This document shows positions 34,761 through 45,321 of a DNA stretch of 64,000 bases, in pieces (position 1 is the first letter of the stretch; each line of letters begins with the position of its first letter). This DNA comes from Lineus longissimus (taxonomy: Eukaryota; Nemertea; Pilidiophora; Heteronemertea; Lineidae), in assembly GCF_910592395.1 (NCBI RefSeq), contig NC_088312.1, positions 14,985,292 to 15,049,291 of the forward strand, read 5' to 3'. The notes beneath the pieces are model-generated. The model did not search any database. It had not been told where the DNA came from and saw nothing but the letters and a program-made list of their open reading frames with translations. A program made the translations under genes and the position numbers.

Positions 34761-34890
34761 TGTTTTAATGTTGGTTATAACGAAGGATAAAGTCGGGTTC
34801 ACAAACTTAAACTTGTTTATTCAGCCATGATGAAAGTAGTACCAAGAGCTTAGGCCAGGTGTCACCACCTTACAGTGGCATACTGTAACA
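34761..34890 (-). repeat. Gypsy B 3' LTR
   Basis: 130 bp, TG...CA on the minus strand (TGTTACAGTATGCC... to ...AAAACA). It has AATAAA and about 10 more bases near its start than the 5' copy. Confidence 0.88.
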
Positions 34891-35169
34891 TCCTCTTTCC
34901 TTTAGATGACTGTTCTGATAATAATACTGTCCACTCACAATTAAACTGTCCAACACCAAGTTACTACAAAACTTGTCTAATGCACCAAACAATTAAACTG
35001 TCCAACACCAAGTTACTATAAAACTTGTCTAAATGCAACAATATAACTGAACTGTAACTTATACCTCCAAGAACTTTTATGATCCACAATTTCACAGGCA
35101 TTTGGATTAGTAGCAAGACTGGAAAGAGAGGTTACTAGCACTTCATTTCCATAACTATTCACAAATATG

Positions 35170-36784
35170 TTACTCCTCGTATCTTTTGGGTTTACGTACA
35201 ATTCTTCCGAGATCTGGTTGTACGGATTTCTGGCTCGGTACCAGGCGCATGTGATTCTACACGTACCAACTCCTGATTGTTCTGAATCTCATCGCTATGA
35301 TTGTCCATGGTAGGATTGTTCTCTGTCTCTGGCATGTCTGGTTGTGACAGTTCCACGGATTGTTCCATTGGTGGTGGATTTTCCTCCGTTTTCTTCAGAT
35401 GTACACGATTACGCCTCAGTATTCGATCTCCGGTATCGACTTCATAAGACCGATCTTTGAGTTGTTTGGTCACTTTTGCCCTTTTCCATGATTTTTCTCC
35501 TTTTCGCATTGGTTGAAGACGAACAGTATCTCCCGGATGCAATGGGGTCAAGTCCTTTGCATTTCTATCATAATAATGCCGTTGTTTTTCTTGACTAGTC
35601 TCAATATCTTCCTTGGTTTTCTTCCAGTCTACAGTTTCTGGTTTCAGCAGTTCTGATCGGGTTGGTAAAAGTGTCCTGGTTCTTCTACAATGCAAGCGTT
35701 GGACTGGACTATTACCAAGTCCTTGCGACGGGGTATTTCTCTGATCAATAATTGCCAAATACGGATCTGACTTTGACTTTAGCGCTTTCCTCAGAATTTT
35801 CTTAGCGGACTTGACAGCGGACTCAATTTTTCCATTGCTCTGCGGATGGTAAGGATCTGTTATGTCATGCTTAAAGTCCCAGTCTTTCGCAAATCTTCGA
35901 AATTCATGAGAATCGTATGGTGGACCTCCATCACTAATCACCTTTTCAGGAGAACCATAACGCGCAAAATGGTTCTTGAGTTTGAGAATCACCGCCTCGG
36001 CCTTTGTGTCCTTCATTCGGTCGATTTCCCAAAAGTTGCTTAGGTAATCAACAGTGATCAGGAATTTCTTTCCTTCAAAATCAAATAAATCTGTACCAAT
36101 GTTTTGCCAAGGACGCTCAGGAATTTCATGGTTCACCAGGGTTTCTTTCTGCTGTTTTGTCTCGAATTCTCTGCACACTGCACATTGGCTCACTTTGCGT
36201 TTAATTTCAACAGTCATTCCCGGCCAGTAAAGAGCTTCGCGGGCTCTACCAATGCAGCCGTCAATACCAATGTGAGATGAGTGAACTAGACTACACATTG
36301 TCTTCTGCATACTCGCTGGTACAATCACTCTCAATCCACGGAAAACAAGATCACCTTCAGCAGAGATCTCATCTCGGATGGAGAAGTAGTGTCTAATCCT
36401 TTGAGGAACAGCTCGGATGCTAGTAGGCCATCCTTTGAGTACAGTTTCTTTCAAAACTTTCAGCTCATCATCCTTGACTGTTTCATTGCGCAACTCGTCT
36501 AGTCTTTCCTCACGAATAGGAAGCGTTTTTGTGGCGTTCACAGCTTCGTATTCAGTTTGTTTGCCTTCATTTGGCAAATAAGCGCGCGACAGTGTATCCG
36601 CTACATACATTCTTGTGCCTTTTGCATACACTATTTCAATGTCATATTGCTGTATTCTCATCAGCATGCCTTGCAATCGTTTTGGCGCGCACACGAGCGG
36701 TTTCTTTAGAATCGATTCTAATGGCTTGTGATCTGAAATCACCGTGGTATGTCTACCATACGTGTAATGAAAAGCACACTGCAA
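35170..36784 (-). pseudogene. Gypsy B RNase H end, integrase, C-terminal tail
   Basis: RNase H end (VISDHKPLESILKKPL... ADTLSRAYL). The integrase has an HHCC zinc-binding region (last Cys pair in CAVCREF) and core residues Asp in GTDLFDFEG, Asp in ISDGGPPYD and Glu in SNGKIESAVKSAK, so the DDE triad is complete. It ends in an SH3-like region (LHPGDTVRLQPMRKGEKSWK). A one-base shift near 35205 closes the ORF early; the other frame has the expected basic tail and TAA at 35170. Confidence 0.88.
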
Positions 36785-37910
36785 GCATCTCTTTTTCTAT
36801 CTGAGCATACCTGCACTCCGTTGGCGTAAGTGCGCGACTTGCGTAGTAGATCGGGTGACCTTTTTGCAAGAGGGACGTCCCAAGTCCACTCTGACTCGCA
36901 TCACATTGTATTGTCAGTGGTAACTTCGGGTCATAATACGCTAACACAGGGGCCTGTGTCGCAAGAGTCTTTGCCTCAGCAAAAGCAGCACCATGTACTT
37001 TAGTCCACTTGAATTCTTCTTCAGAATTCATTAGCTTTCGCAGTGGCGTCAATGTTTCTGATAGTCTAGGCAAGAATTTTGCCAGGTACTGAATAAATCC
37101 GATAAATCGCTGAATACCAGCACGATCAGTAGGTTTAGGCATATCTTTCACAGCCTCAATCTTGCGAGGATCAGCCATGAGACCCTTCGCTGACAGAATG
37201 TGTCCTGAGAACCCTATTTTTGGTTCACATAGCTCAACCTTATCCAAGTTGAATATAACACCATTTTCACGTCCTCGTTGAAGTAAGCAGCGAATGTTCT
37301 TATCATGGTCTACACATGCCTCTTGATAAGTATCCCCAACACCATACGCGAAGACGTCATCTGCTATGCACAACACTCCTGTCAAACCACTCAGGATTTG
37401 TATAAATCGACGTTGAAAGATTTCACTAGACACACACAAACCAAACGGTAATCGTTTCCAACGATATCTGCCATAACGGGTTTGCATTGTAGTAAGGTAG
37501 CTACTTTCTTCGTCGAGAACACAGTGCCAATACCCATTAGCCAAGTCTAGTTTCGTAAACACTTTCGCATTCGTGAGCTCCGGTAGGACATCATCTATTA
37601 TGGGTAGCTGATAATGCTCACGTCGCAATGCTTTATTCAATGGACCAGGATCCATGCATAGCCTGATGTCACCATTTGGCTTTTCAGCAATGACATATTG
37701 GTTCACCCAATCGGTAGGTGTCTCAACAGTTGCTAGTACATCCTTTTCTACCAGCTCATCGAGTTTCTTTTTGAATCTCTCCCGTAAGGCTATCGGTTCA
37801 CTCCGTGGTGGATGTACGACTGGTTGAATGGAATCGTCAATGTTGAGATGAACCTCTCCAGGAAACTGTCCAATCTTAGTCCTGTCGAACACATCAGCAT
37901 AGCCTTCCAA
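36753..37910 (-). CDS. Gypsy B reverse transcriptase and RNase H start
   Basis: RT palm and fingers: IRLCMDPGPLNKALRREHYQ, FTKLDLANGYWHCVLDEESS, LPFGLCVSSEIFQRRF, and polymerase box CIADDVFAYG, in which Ile-Ala precedes the two Asp. RNase H begins LTIQCDASQSGLGTSLLQKG. It closes by a frameshift at about 36780; the rest is in the 36784 frame. Confidence 0.9.
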   Translation of the reverse strand: MEGYADVFDRTKIGQFPGEVHLNIDDSIQPVVHPPRSEPIALRERFKKKLDELVEKDVLATVETPTDWVNQYVIAEKPNGDIRLCMDPGPLNKALRREHYQLPIIDDVLPELTNAKVFTKLDLANGYWHCVLDEESSYLTTMQTRYGRYRWKRLPFGLCVSSEIFQRRFIQILSGLTGVLCIADDVFAYGVGDTYQEACVDHDKNIRCLLQRGRENGVIFNLDKVELCEPKIGFSGHILSAKGLMADPRKIEAVKDMPKPTDRAGIQRFIGFIQYLAKFLPRLSETLTPLRKLMNSEEEFKWTKVHGAAFAEAKTLATQAPVLAYYDPKLPLTIQCDASQSGLGTSLLQKGHPIYYASRALTPTECRYAQIEKEMLAVCFSLHVW

Positions 37911-39254
37911 TACGGGATCGTTAAGAGCCTTGCTGTGTTTACACGCTTGAAATTGCCCTGATTTACGACGATGAGTTTCATGTGCTCGACAGCAGAAAGA
38001 CCAAGAAGGGGCACAAAGTCCTCTTTCACGATGACAAACTCAATGGAGTACAGTTTCCTATTTTTAGGATTACGGACATGCATTCTGCATTTCCCTTGGG
38101 GAACCAAACGCGCTCCGTTCCACATTTGCAGAACTTTGTTGCACTTTTGCAACTTGATCGAACTATTGACATGTTTAGCGGGTAATATGTTCACAGCGGC
38201 TCCACTGTCCAATTGAAATTTCACTCGCTTCTTCGCAACTATCATTTCTGCGTAAATCTCCTTGTTGTCATTATTGCAAACTTGGTTTATCTCTGCAAGA
38301 TGCACACACCCAATCACATCATGCTCATCGTCAGAGTCATACTCAGAATCGGTGTAGCCCACTGCATGTACACTTCTTGACCTGCATTTTGACTTGAAAT
38401 GATTCAAACCACCACATTTGTGGCATTTCTGTCCATTTGCGGGACACTCCTGACGGTCTTTAGCATGCTTCCGTCCACAAAATCGACAGTCTATCAACCA
38501 ATTCGACGTGTGGTGATTCGATGCACTATGCTCGTATTTCTTTGGCATTGGAGTATCGCCTCCTCTCGACTTTGGTTTCGATTTGAATCGTGACGACACC
38601 TTTTTTACATCTTCAGTCCCAGAAGAACCGATAACTTTGAGTTGAGTCTGTGCTAACTCAGCGGACTTGCAAATGTCAATACTCTTTTTCAACGACAACT
38701 TACGTTCTTGCAATAACCTTCGACGAGTGTTCTGATCTCGGTTGCCAATCACAATTCGGTCACGAATCAGTGAATCCTCCAGATTTTCGAAATTACAAGT
38801 CTTTACCAACTCTCTCAGAGCACTAAGATACGTATCAAATCGCTCGCCAGACTCTTGGTTACGTGAATTGAACTTGAATCTCTCATACGTCTCATTTACC
38901 GTTCCAATGATGTGATCATTGAGCTTTTTGACAATGTCCTTCAAACTTTTGCTCGACTCACCAGCAGCTGCATCAAATGTGAAGCCGTTCAGGATCTTGA
39001 GACCCTGCGTTCCAAGCGCACTCTTGAACAATGCAACTCTGTGGGCCTCGTCCCTTCTTTCCTAATCAGCATAGTTTGGCATAGTTTTCCCATAGTTGCA
39101 ACCACAACTTCCACCCTTCAACCGCATTAGCCTCATCATATAAGTCAATTGGAGCGGGTGGTTGTATCGGTAGAAAGCTCTGGGCCAGGGGTGCAGGCAC
39201 TGCAGCAACCGCTGCGGGACGAATGTCCGGCATGTCTGGTTCACCACCTAGCAT
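37790..39254 (-). pseudogene. Gypsy B gag and protease
   Basis: N-terminal part from ATG 39254 (MLGGEPDMPDIRPAAVAAVP) runs to a frame change and TAG at about 39062-39064. The main frame (39031-37790) holds the capsid region (RFKFNSRNQESGERFDTYLS), zinc knuckles CRFCGRKHAKDRQEC and CHKCGGLNHFKSKC, and the aspartic protease FQLDSGAAVNILP. It overlaps the start of the RT frame at 37910. Confidence 0.88.
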
Positions 39255-39446
39255 CTTCAGTGTTGATTATACATGCAGCAATACACCCGTGCATATACAC
39301 TAAAAGCACATGCTTTCACACTATTGACAATGTCACTTTGACTCATCAAATTCTCGGTTTTACTGCCTTTACTATCACTTTGACCTGTATCGGAGGTGAC
39401 TCGGGTACTTTCTTCTTTCTTTCATGGAGCCCTTAAGCTGTCACCA

Positions 39447-39566
39447 TGTTTTAATGTTGGTTATAACGAAGGATAAAGTCGGGTTCACAAACTTAAACTT
39501 GTTTATTCAGCCATGATGAAAGTAGTACCAAGAGCTTAGGCCAGGTGTCACCACCATACTCTAACA
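39447..39566 (-). repeat. Gypsy B 5' LTR
   Basis: 120 bp. Identical to the 3' LTR over its last 107 bp but with a shorter start (TGTTAGAGTATGGTGG). The length difference looks like a small tandem change after insertion. Confidence 0.88.
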
Positions 39567-39571
39567 ATGCA

Positions 39572-40005
39572 GATCACCGAACTCGCATGAGCTGGCTTTG
39601 TTTTTAAGATCTGACAGGAACGTAACGAATGCTTCACCGTCCTTTTGAATCCTTGAATTGAACTTAAAACGTTCTAGGATTATGTTTGTGCGAGGGTTAC
39701 AGAGTTCACCGAATTTACGCTTGAGAACTTCAGGATCATCCCGTGATTCACTAGGTACTGCAGGGAATACGCCTCCAGCAGGGTTGGCACGCTCTGGTAT
39801 GCCTGGAACATAATGAAATGAGCGTTCCCGTTCTATTGCCCAGATCCTGCTAAGTTGAGCAAGATTGCGGCTTTCACTGCATCACCTTTGTCACTAAAAC
39901 CAGCATTTACGAAAATGTCATACTCTCTCTTGAACACACGCCAGTTTTCTGCTACATTTCCCTCAAAGGAAAGTGGTGCTGGCTTGCGAAGTCCGGAGTC
40001 AGCCA
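39572..40005 (-). pseudogene. Gypsy A gag N-terminus, frameshifted, cut off by Gypsy B
   Basis: ATG at about 40005 gives MADSGLRKPAPLSFEGNVAE and a capsid-like start to LLNLAG. A frame change near 39850 follows; the other frame reads DDPEVLKRKFGELCNPRTNI to SSCEFGDL at the junction with Gypsy B. Those last residues continue naturally into the 34760 ORF, confirming that one gag was split by the insertion. Confidence 0.8.
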
Positions 40006-40217
40006 TCTTGTAGTGGTTTTCAGTGCAGCCGTGTGCAATGTACTATACGATGTACACAGACATGTTGAATGCACACTCGTGATTTTTTTCGGGAATCATG
40101 GGCGAGTTCTCTGGCCGGTTTTGTCCGGTTCCAGCGTACTTACCCGGTTGACACTAATGTGAACGATTGTTCATAGTCTTTTCCATCGGGCTGATAGAAA
40201 ATCCCCGCCTGACACCA

Positions 40218-40368
40218 TATAGTTTGTTAATGAAATGGACAATAAAATGACATATCTTCGAGCGGTGTTTATTTATCCATCTTCAATTTCCGAGGTGCCC
40301 GTGGAGACACCTAGTGTTACAGCAAGTGAACTAAACGTCTTGAGGACAGAAACAAGCATCAATCTACA
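40218..40368 (-). repeat. Gypsy A 5' LTR
   Basis: 151 bp, near-identical to the 3' copy and followed directly on the minus strand by the PBS. For an LTR it is very short, leaving little room for U3 promoter sequence. Confidence 0.9.
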
Positions 40369-40373
40369 GAAAC

Positions 40374-40930
40374 CTACCGCAAATTGATTGTTGCAGCATG
40401 TCTGCAACGACCGGTCGCTTCTTACTGCTTTGAAGAATAACAATGAGGCTTCCAATTGGGCTGAATCTAATTTATTCCGCTCGTACCAAACATACGACTT
40501 GACGCCGCTCGTCCCGTCTCCTCGTCCGGCGGCGGAGGTCATGTCGTCATGCATACATTACTAGTATACTCAGTTCGTCTCACTATCAGCTCCTATAAAT
40601 GAGCTGAACTTAAGACGGCTCACGCATCATCCCAATTTGCAACCGAAAACGCAAATTTTAAGTCACAGAAATATTTATACAGTAATATCAACATGTCCTT
40701 GAATAATTCACTTTACATGTCTTCTATAAGTAAAAGTATAGTGCGATCTACGATTATCAATGATTGTTGTAGAAAAAAGGGCCAAAATAAAAAAGTTAAA
40801 GTTGCCATAATTCCAATACAAAACCGAATAATCTAGCATGCACTATCCTTTTAGTCTACACTTTCTAGTAAGTGCAGAGTGATGATGTAACATAACTTAT
40901 TTACTGGTTTTCCAATTCAATAAATACAAG
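40374..40930. other. Flank between Gypsy A and the virus-like element
   Basis: No supported gene. The first part continues the sequence left of 30446 (the pre-insertion locus). Base composition becomes AT-rich from about 40640, which may mark the start of the virus-like element; no terminal repeat was recognised. Confidence 0.4.
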
Positions 40931-40931
40931 G

Positions 40932-42015
40932 ATGAAGAGGCATAAGACTTTTAGTTACGTCTCTAGTCCTAGAGAATGGTTTAGCACCAAAGGTGGTGAA
41001 AATAAAAGAGCACAAGAACCGACACCTTCAGTGGTAAAACAAGATATTAAAGTACTATCCTGTTCCTAAGAAGCAAGACACTAATTTCACATATGATTTC
41101 TTTAACCTAAAAATAAGTGTAAATACTAATAACTTTTTTTACTCTGAAGGAAACCGACATAGTTCAAGGACTTTTAAGATTGAGAAACAGGGGAGACTGT
41201 TTAAGGATGCAGAAGCAACTGCTATTGAATTAGGTTGGGAAGTTGACACGGAAAAAAATCAATCATTAGAAGAAGATCTTGATCAAGCTAAATATGATCT
41301 TGATAAAGTTAAAGATGATCTTGATCAAGCTAAAGGTGAACTGATTCATGAAAATATTGAGATGGATAAATTACAGAAGAAAATAGATAAACGAGAAGAC
41401 AAATTGTATAAGGAAAAGGAACAGGTCTGGTAGATGGACAATGAGAGGCAATCACAAATTGAAAGAGCTAAACGTTTAATAAAATATGTTTTAATTAAAA
41501 CAGAATCAACTATTCCACTAAAGGATAGAATTAAGTTACTTTTTAAGAGTGAAGGTTTAACCATAGGTGCCATAGTAACAGCTGTAGTTATGATCTTCAC
41601 AATTCTAGGTTTTGTTATCAGTAGCGCACTGAAATCTGCCCCTAAACCTACACCACCAGGACCTAAACCAGGATCAGAACCAGGACCTAAACCAGGATCA
41701 GAACCAGGACCTAAACCAGGACCAGAAACAGGACCAGAACCAAAACCGTCAATATCAGATAAAGTCAAAGAAGGTCTCAAGAGGTTTGCTGATTGGCTTA
41801 AGGAACTTGCTAAAAAAGCAGCTGCTGCTTTGTCTGGAACAATCGGGTCTTTCGTTTCATTCCTATTGAAATCAGTGGCTAGTATTGTCGGTTTTCTGGC
41901 TGAACACATGATAATAACAATGATTATTATTATTGGGTCAATAATCTATGGATTGATAGATGGATTTAAATCAGTAAAAGAACGTAAAAGTTGTAAAGAT
42001 AATAGTAAGAAGTAA
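40932..42015 (+). pseudogene. Virus-like element: coiled-coil transmembrane protein, broken
   Basis: ATG 40932 begins MKRHKTFSYVSSPREWFSTK. A frame change occurs near 41055. The second frame carries a heptad-like region (EEDLDQAKYDLDKVKDDLDQ) up to TAG at 41431-41433, then continues in frame from ATG 41434. The C-terminal part has a hydrophobic helix (IGAIVTAVVMIFTILGFVIS), a Pro/Gly/Glu-rich spacer encoded by three 24-bp repeats (about 41655-41735) and further hydrophobic helices (MIITMIIIIGSIIYGLI). The 41434-42015 part alone could be expressed (193 aa). Function unknown; probably a virion membrane or internal structural protein. Confidence 0.55.
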
Positions 42016-42081
42016 TAATGAATTTTACGAATAAATATTGAATTTTATCAATAAATAGTGAATTTTACATTAACAATTAGA

Positions 42082-43338
42082 ATGGCAACAGGCTATTTAT
42101 CAAACACTGATAGAGCACATAAAATTCCACTTGGATTTAAGGCTGATAGACAACATCACATTATCACTCATAATCCCTCTTCTGCTAATCCCAAAGAAAC
42201 ATTGTATGTTAGAATACCGGCATTGAGAGAGAATACATTCTTTGTACCAAAATCTCTTTATCTGTCTGCTGATGTTGCCATTTCAGATGATTCAAAGAAG
42301 AGTGTGGTTAATAACCTCGGTAGAAACTTGATATCAAAGATGGTAATTAAGTGGGCAACAGAACAGATATTTGATCTCAACGAATACAGTCATTATTCCA
42401 CATTCAAGGACCTGTGGTTAACAGAGGAGGAAAGAAACGATAGGGTGTTTCAAGGTATTCAATCAGTCAATCTAAGGAAGTTAAGATCTGGTGTATCTGA
42501 AGCCAATGTCACTGGTGAAACTAGTGATGAAAAGACACTTAAGAAAGTGTTCAGTACTAAATACAAGATACCGTTAGATTTTGAACTATTCTACAACCAT
42601 GCTCCATTTTACAAGTTTCCAATTTCCGAGGATGTGATTATTGAGATTTCATTAGCACCTAAGGAGGAAATAATAGTAACAGACAACACTGTAGCTATGA
42701 ACTACAAACTTGAAAATATCTGTTTTGAGTGCAACACAGTAACTAACAAGATTATTGCAAGTCAACTGAGTATCAGGTACAACTCTAGATTTTCAATCTT
42801 TTATGATTGGGTGGACCATTTCAAGACAGTCAATGTTACTTCAAATGAAACATTAATAAACGCGAACATTACTTTTCCAAGGATATCAATTAAAGGCATA
42901 TTGCTTCTATTCGTGTCTGATTATGCCGATGGATCCAGAGTTTCTGAGATGTTCGAAAACCCAAATATCACTAAAGTACAGATTACAATAGAGGGTGTTT
43001 CTAATCAAGTGTTCCCCGAAGGAATGAGAATGTTGGATCAATGGGATGAGATCAAGAAACACTTCATTTCTGAGGATTTGAACAAAAATAATGACTCTTA
43101 CATGACAATGGAGAAGTATTACGGTAACTCGAATCACTACGGGTTGTGGTTGAAGTTGAGAACCACAGAAGACAATCGTCTCCATGGTTCAGGTAAGAAG
43201 CTTCAAAACACAAAGGATGGAATACGATTATCGATAACAAAAGAAACAGGAAATGGACCATACAAAATGCACATATTCGTTGTTTCTGATCCTCAGGTAA
43301 AAATAACTAACTATCAAATTGCTTCTTTACAACATTAG
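42082..43338 (+). CDS. Major capsid-like protein (double jelly-roll type), intact ORF
   Basis: About 418 codons from ATG 42082 (MATGYLSNTDRAHKIPLGFK), preferred over the in-frame ATG 42058, whose first residues (MNFTLTIR) come from an AT-rich repeat upstream. The product is beta-strand-rich. A hallmark-like block (YKIPLDFELFYNHAPFYKFP) sits in the middle and LHGSGKKLQNTKDG near the C-terminus. Length and strand pattern fit the capsid proteins of Polinton/adintovirus-like elements. It is the only large gene of the block with no break. Identification rests on pattern and neighbours, not on a search. Confidence 0.62.
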   Translation: MATGYLSNTDRAHKIPLGFKADRQHHIITHNPSSANPKETLYVRIPALRENTFFVPKSLYLSADVAISDDSKKSVVNNLGRNLISKMVIKWATEQIFDLNEYSHYSTFKDLWLTEEERNDRVFQGIQSVNLRKLRSGVSEANVTGETSDEKTLKKVFSTKYKIPLDFELFYNHAPFYKFPISEDVIIEISLAPKEEIIVTDNTVAMNYKLENICFECNTVTNKIIASQLSIRYNSRFSIFYDWVDHFKTVNVTSNETLINANITFPRISIKGILLLFVSDYADGSRVSEMFENPNITKVQITIEGVSNQVFPEGMRMLDQWDEIKKHFISEDLNKNNDSYMTMEKYYGNSNHYGLWLKLRTTEDNRLHGSGKKLQNTKDGIRLSITKETGNGPYKMHIFVVSDPQVKITNYQIASLQH

Positions 43339-43414
43339 AGCAACGCTCTTAGCAACAAAGTTGTATCAATAATAGATATTTTTGCAATTACTTAGTGATT
43401 TTCCATCTTAATAA

Positions 43415-43657
43415 ATGGATAAAGATGAACCAATAAAGCCAACTTTAGTCAATGGACTGTATCTAGGTGTATTAGTAACAACCGGAATGACTGTTTACTC
43501 TTACTTACTAAGGAGGATTTTAAAACTCAACTTTGGTTCCCCTAGTCATCCTAACATAGAAGAGATATTTAAACTGACTGGAGTTTTAGTTCTTAGTACT
43601 TGGACAATAGGATACCTTCATAACAAGGGTATCATACCCATAGCAATAAATAATTAA
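43415..43657 (+). CDS. Small two-helix membrane protein of the virus-like element
   Basis: 80 aa starting MDKDEPIKPTLVNGLYLGVL. Two hydrophobic segments (about residues 12-30 and 53-68) suggest a small membrane protein. ATG follows TTAATAA directly. Function unknown; its position between capsid-like and penton-like genes suggests a structural or membrane role. Confidence 0.5.
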   Translation: MDKDEPIKPTLVNGLYLGVLVTTGMTVYSYLLRRILKLNFGSPSHPNIEEIFKLTGVLVLSTWTIGYLHNKGIIPIAINN

Positions 43658-43674
43658 TTATGTTAGTTAATTAA

Positions 43675-44250
43675 ATGAAAACTGTGTTAAACATTGATTC
43701 TAGAGACTACCCAGAACAGAGTTCAAGTGATTTAGTTATCAATCTCAACAAAAAAATTCAGAATGCATCTGGTATTGTACTTCAACTTATGCAGGAATAC
43801 CTTGTTCCTTTCACAACATAAGTGAAGCTAGGAAGAATAACAAAATCAAGTTAAGGGATAAATACATGACACTTATTACCATACCTGATGGTCTTTATGA
43901 CCTAGAAAATTTTTCAAAAGAATTGTCTTATCAATTGAAAGAAAACTTCTTAAGTAGAAATGCTGTTAGATTTGATTTAGAAGAACCCACTGGTAAGACT
44001 ATGGTACACTTACTTAAGTGTAGACATTTTACACTGTGACATAATTAACACTAATAAAGTACTTTGTAAAGGGGAACCATCAAATGTTCTGGTCATTAGA
44101 CCGATTAAGGAAGCTGATATTGGAGATACTATTACATACACATCTGCTAAACCAATACAAATATCATGCAAATCAAGATTCAATAAAATAGAGGTCAAAT
44201 TAACAGATGAACACGGTGACATTATCGACCTTAATGGTTTTGATGTATGA
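43675..44250 (+). pseudogene. Penton/minor-capsid-like protein, two frameshifts
   Basis: ATG 43675 (MKTVLNIDSRDYPEQSSSDL) is preceded by TTAATTAA. The frame is left near 43785 and again near 44015; in each case another frame continues with a plausible beta-rich sequence to TGA at 44248. The final segment (VKLTDEHGDIIDLNGFDV) has the pattern of penton-like minor capsid proteins that follow the major capsid gene in this element group. Not expressible as one protein. Confidence 0.52.
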
Positions 44251-44286
44251 TATCAATTGTTGATAAAGAGAAATCAACCTAATTAA

Positions 44287-44729
44287 ATGGCAGGTATTGC
44301 TATGATGATTGGAGGCGCTTTAGTCAATGCATAAGCATTCACAGGATCTGGTTACCTTTTTAAAGCAGTAGACAAGAACGGTTATGAATCTGAAACAAAA
44401 AAAGACATAATAGGGCTATAGAAGAGATAAATAAAACATCAGAGGAATATGAAGAACATAGAAAGAATGTAGTTGACTTCGTTAACCTTGAAATGAGGAG
44501 AGAGAACCAGGTTGCAATTGATTTTAATAATACTGATGCTGCACTTTCATTGTACAACCACCTTCGCCCTGAGAAACTAGTATCACTATCTAAGAAGCCT
44601 CAATTAAGTGAACATTAAAAACCTAGTGATGAAATGAATAAATACGAGTACCTATGGATTGTCCTAGGTATGAGTGATGTAGGCATAGTGGTCTACTACT
44701 TTTTTGTTAGAAAGAGGAAGAGAGAGTAA
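44287..44729 (+). pseudogene. Membrane-anchored maturation-like protein of the virus-like element, broken
   Basis: ATG 44287 (MAGIAMMIGGALVNA) follows CCTAATTAA. TAA interrupts at 44332-44334, a frame change lies in the A run near 44400, and TAA recurs at 44615-44617. The body is a charged helix (SEEYEEHRKNVVDFVNLEMR) and the C-terminus has a hydrophobic segment (LWIVLGMSDVGIVVYYFFV) with a basic end. A glycine-rich start plus C-terminal anchor resembles internal virion proteins of this group; the name is an inference. Confidence 0.48.
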
Positions 44730-44788
44730 ACCCGAATAGATGTTGTAACCTGATGATTAATTTTGATCCCCTTCAAGTTCAAGTTCTT

Positions 44789-45321
44789 CTATGTAATACT
44801 GTATTTGGCCTTAGGAATAACACTATTTTCTTCTAAGGCATCTTTCATGGCTGATTCATCCTTGTTGAAAAACAGGACTAAGAGTCTGGTGTTCTCTCTG
44901 AAATCATTAACGACTGAATTGTACTTTTGAACTAGTAACCCAACAGTCAGATTGTAGTGCCTACCGGAAAAGGCAAGATAACATAACTCAGACACCTTCT
45001 TCTTTGTGTCTCTCAAATTAGCACAGTCATCCATTAAAAACGATGTGTCTGACCCTGCAAAGGTTAGAGTAGCAAATTTAAGCACAAGATCCAAATGACT
45101 GGCCACTGCTTCAGGATTAATTATGTAGACGTGGTTGTCTTGATAAATCCATTTCCTTTCATATGTCTTATAATTGAAATATGTTGGACAGAAAATGACT
45201 ATGCTCTGGAACTTGTTACGATACCCTTTTCTAAGAGGTCAAGGACAAAATATGTCTTACCACAATTGGTGACACCAGAGATGAGCATGTTATGTGGTTC
45301 GTGAATAAATACTTCGCCCAT
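44789..45321 (-). pseudogene. A32/FtsK-like genome-packaging ATPase, frameshifted
   Basis: ATG at 45321 (minus). Walker A GVTNCGKT is at 45253-45276. The Walker B-like hydrophobic strand with two Asp (FLMDDCAN) lies near 45020-45045, and a sensor-like FSGRHYNLTVGLLVQKYNSV follows. A frame break lies near 45231, in a short A run shortly after Walker A; the rest is open to 44789. Such ATPases pump DNA into capsids. It is encoded opposite to the structural genes. Confidence 0.72.

Larger units (their letters stand above)
34761..39566 (-). mobile_element. Gypsy LTR retrotransposon B, nested in Gypsy A gag
   Basis: LTRs at 34761-34890 (3') and 39447-39566 (5'), with five-base duplication ATGCA at 34756-34760 and 39567-39571. 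On the minus strand a PBS-like TGGTGACAGCTTAAGGGC directly follows the 5' LTR (39429-39446) and a purine tract AAAGGAAAGAGGA precedes the 3' LTR. Gene order is gag, protease, RT, RNase H, integrase. Lesions: stop and frameshift near 39062, frameshift near 36780, one-base shift near 35205. Confidence 0.93.
30451..40368 (-). mobile_element. Gypsy LTR retrotransposon A, with 151-bp LTRs, interrupted by Gypsy B
   Basis: 3' LTR 30451-30601 and 5' LTR 40218-40368 are 151 bp, differ at a few sites and carry TSD GAAAC (30446-30450, 40369-40373). Just inside the 5' LTR, minus strand, is a PBS-like TGGTGTCAGGCGGGGATT; just before the 3' LTR is a polypurine tract (30602-30612, AAAGGGGAGGA on minus). gag, protease, RT, RNase H and integrase follow in Gypsy order. 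The coding region is broken by frameshifts near 39850, 33690 and 31800 and by the nested element. Confidence 0.93.

Noticed and set aside
41346-41909. 187-aa minus-strand ORF rich in Gly/Pro/Ser
   Set aside because: It is the antisense of the coiled-coil/membrane protein ORF at 41434-42015; the low-complexity repeat keeps both strands open.
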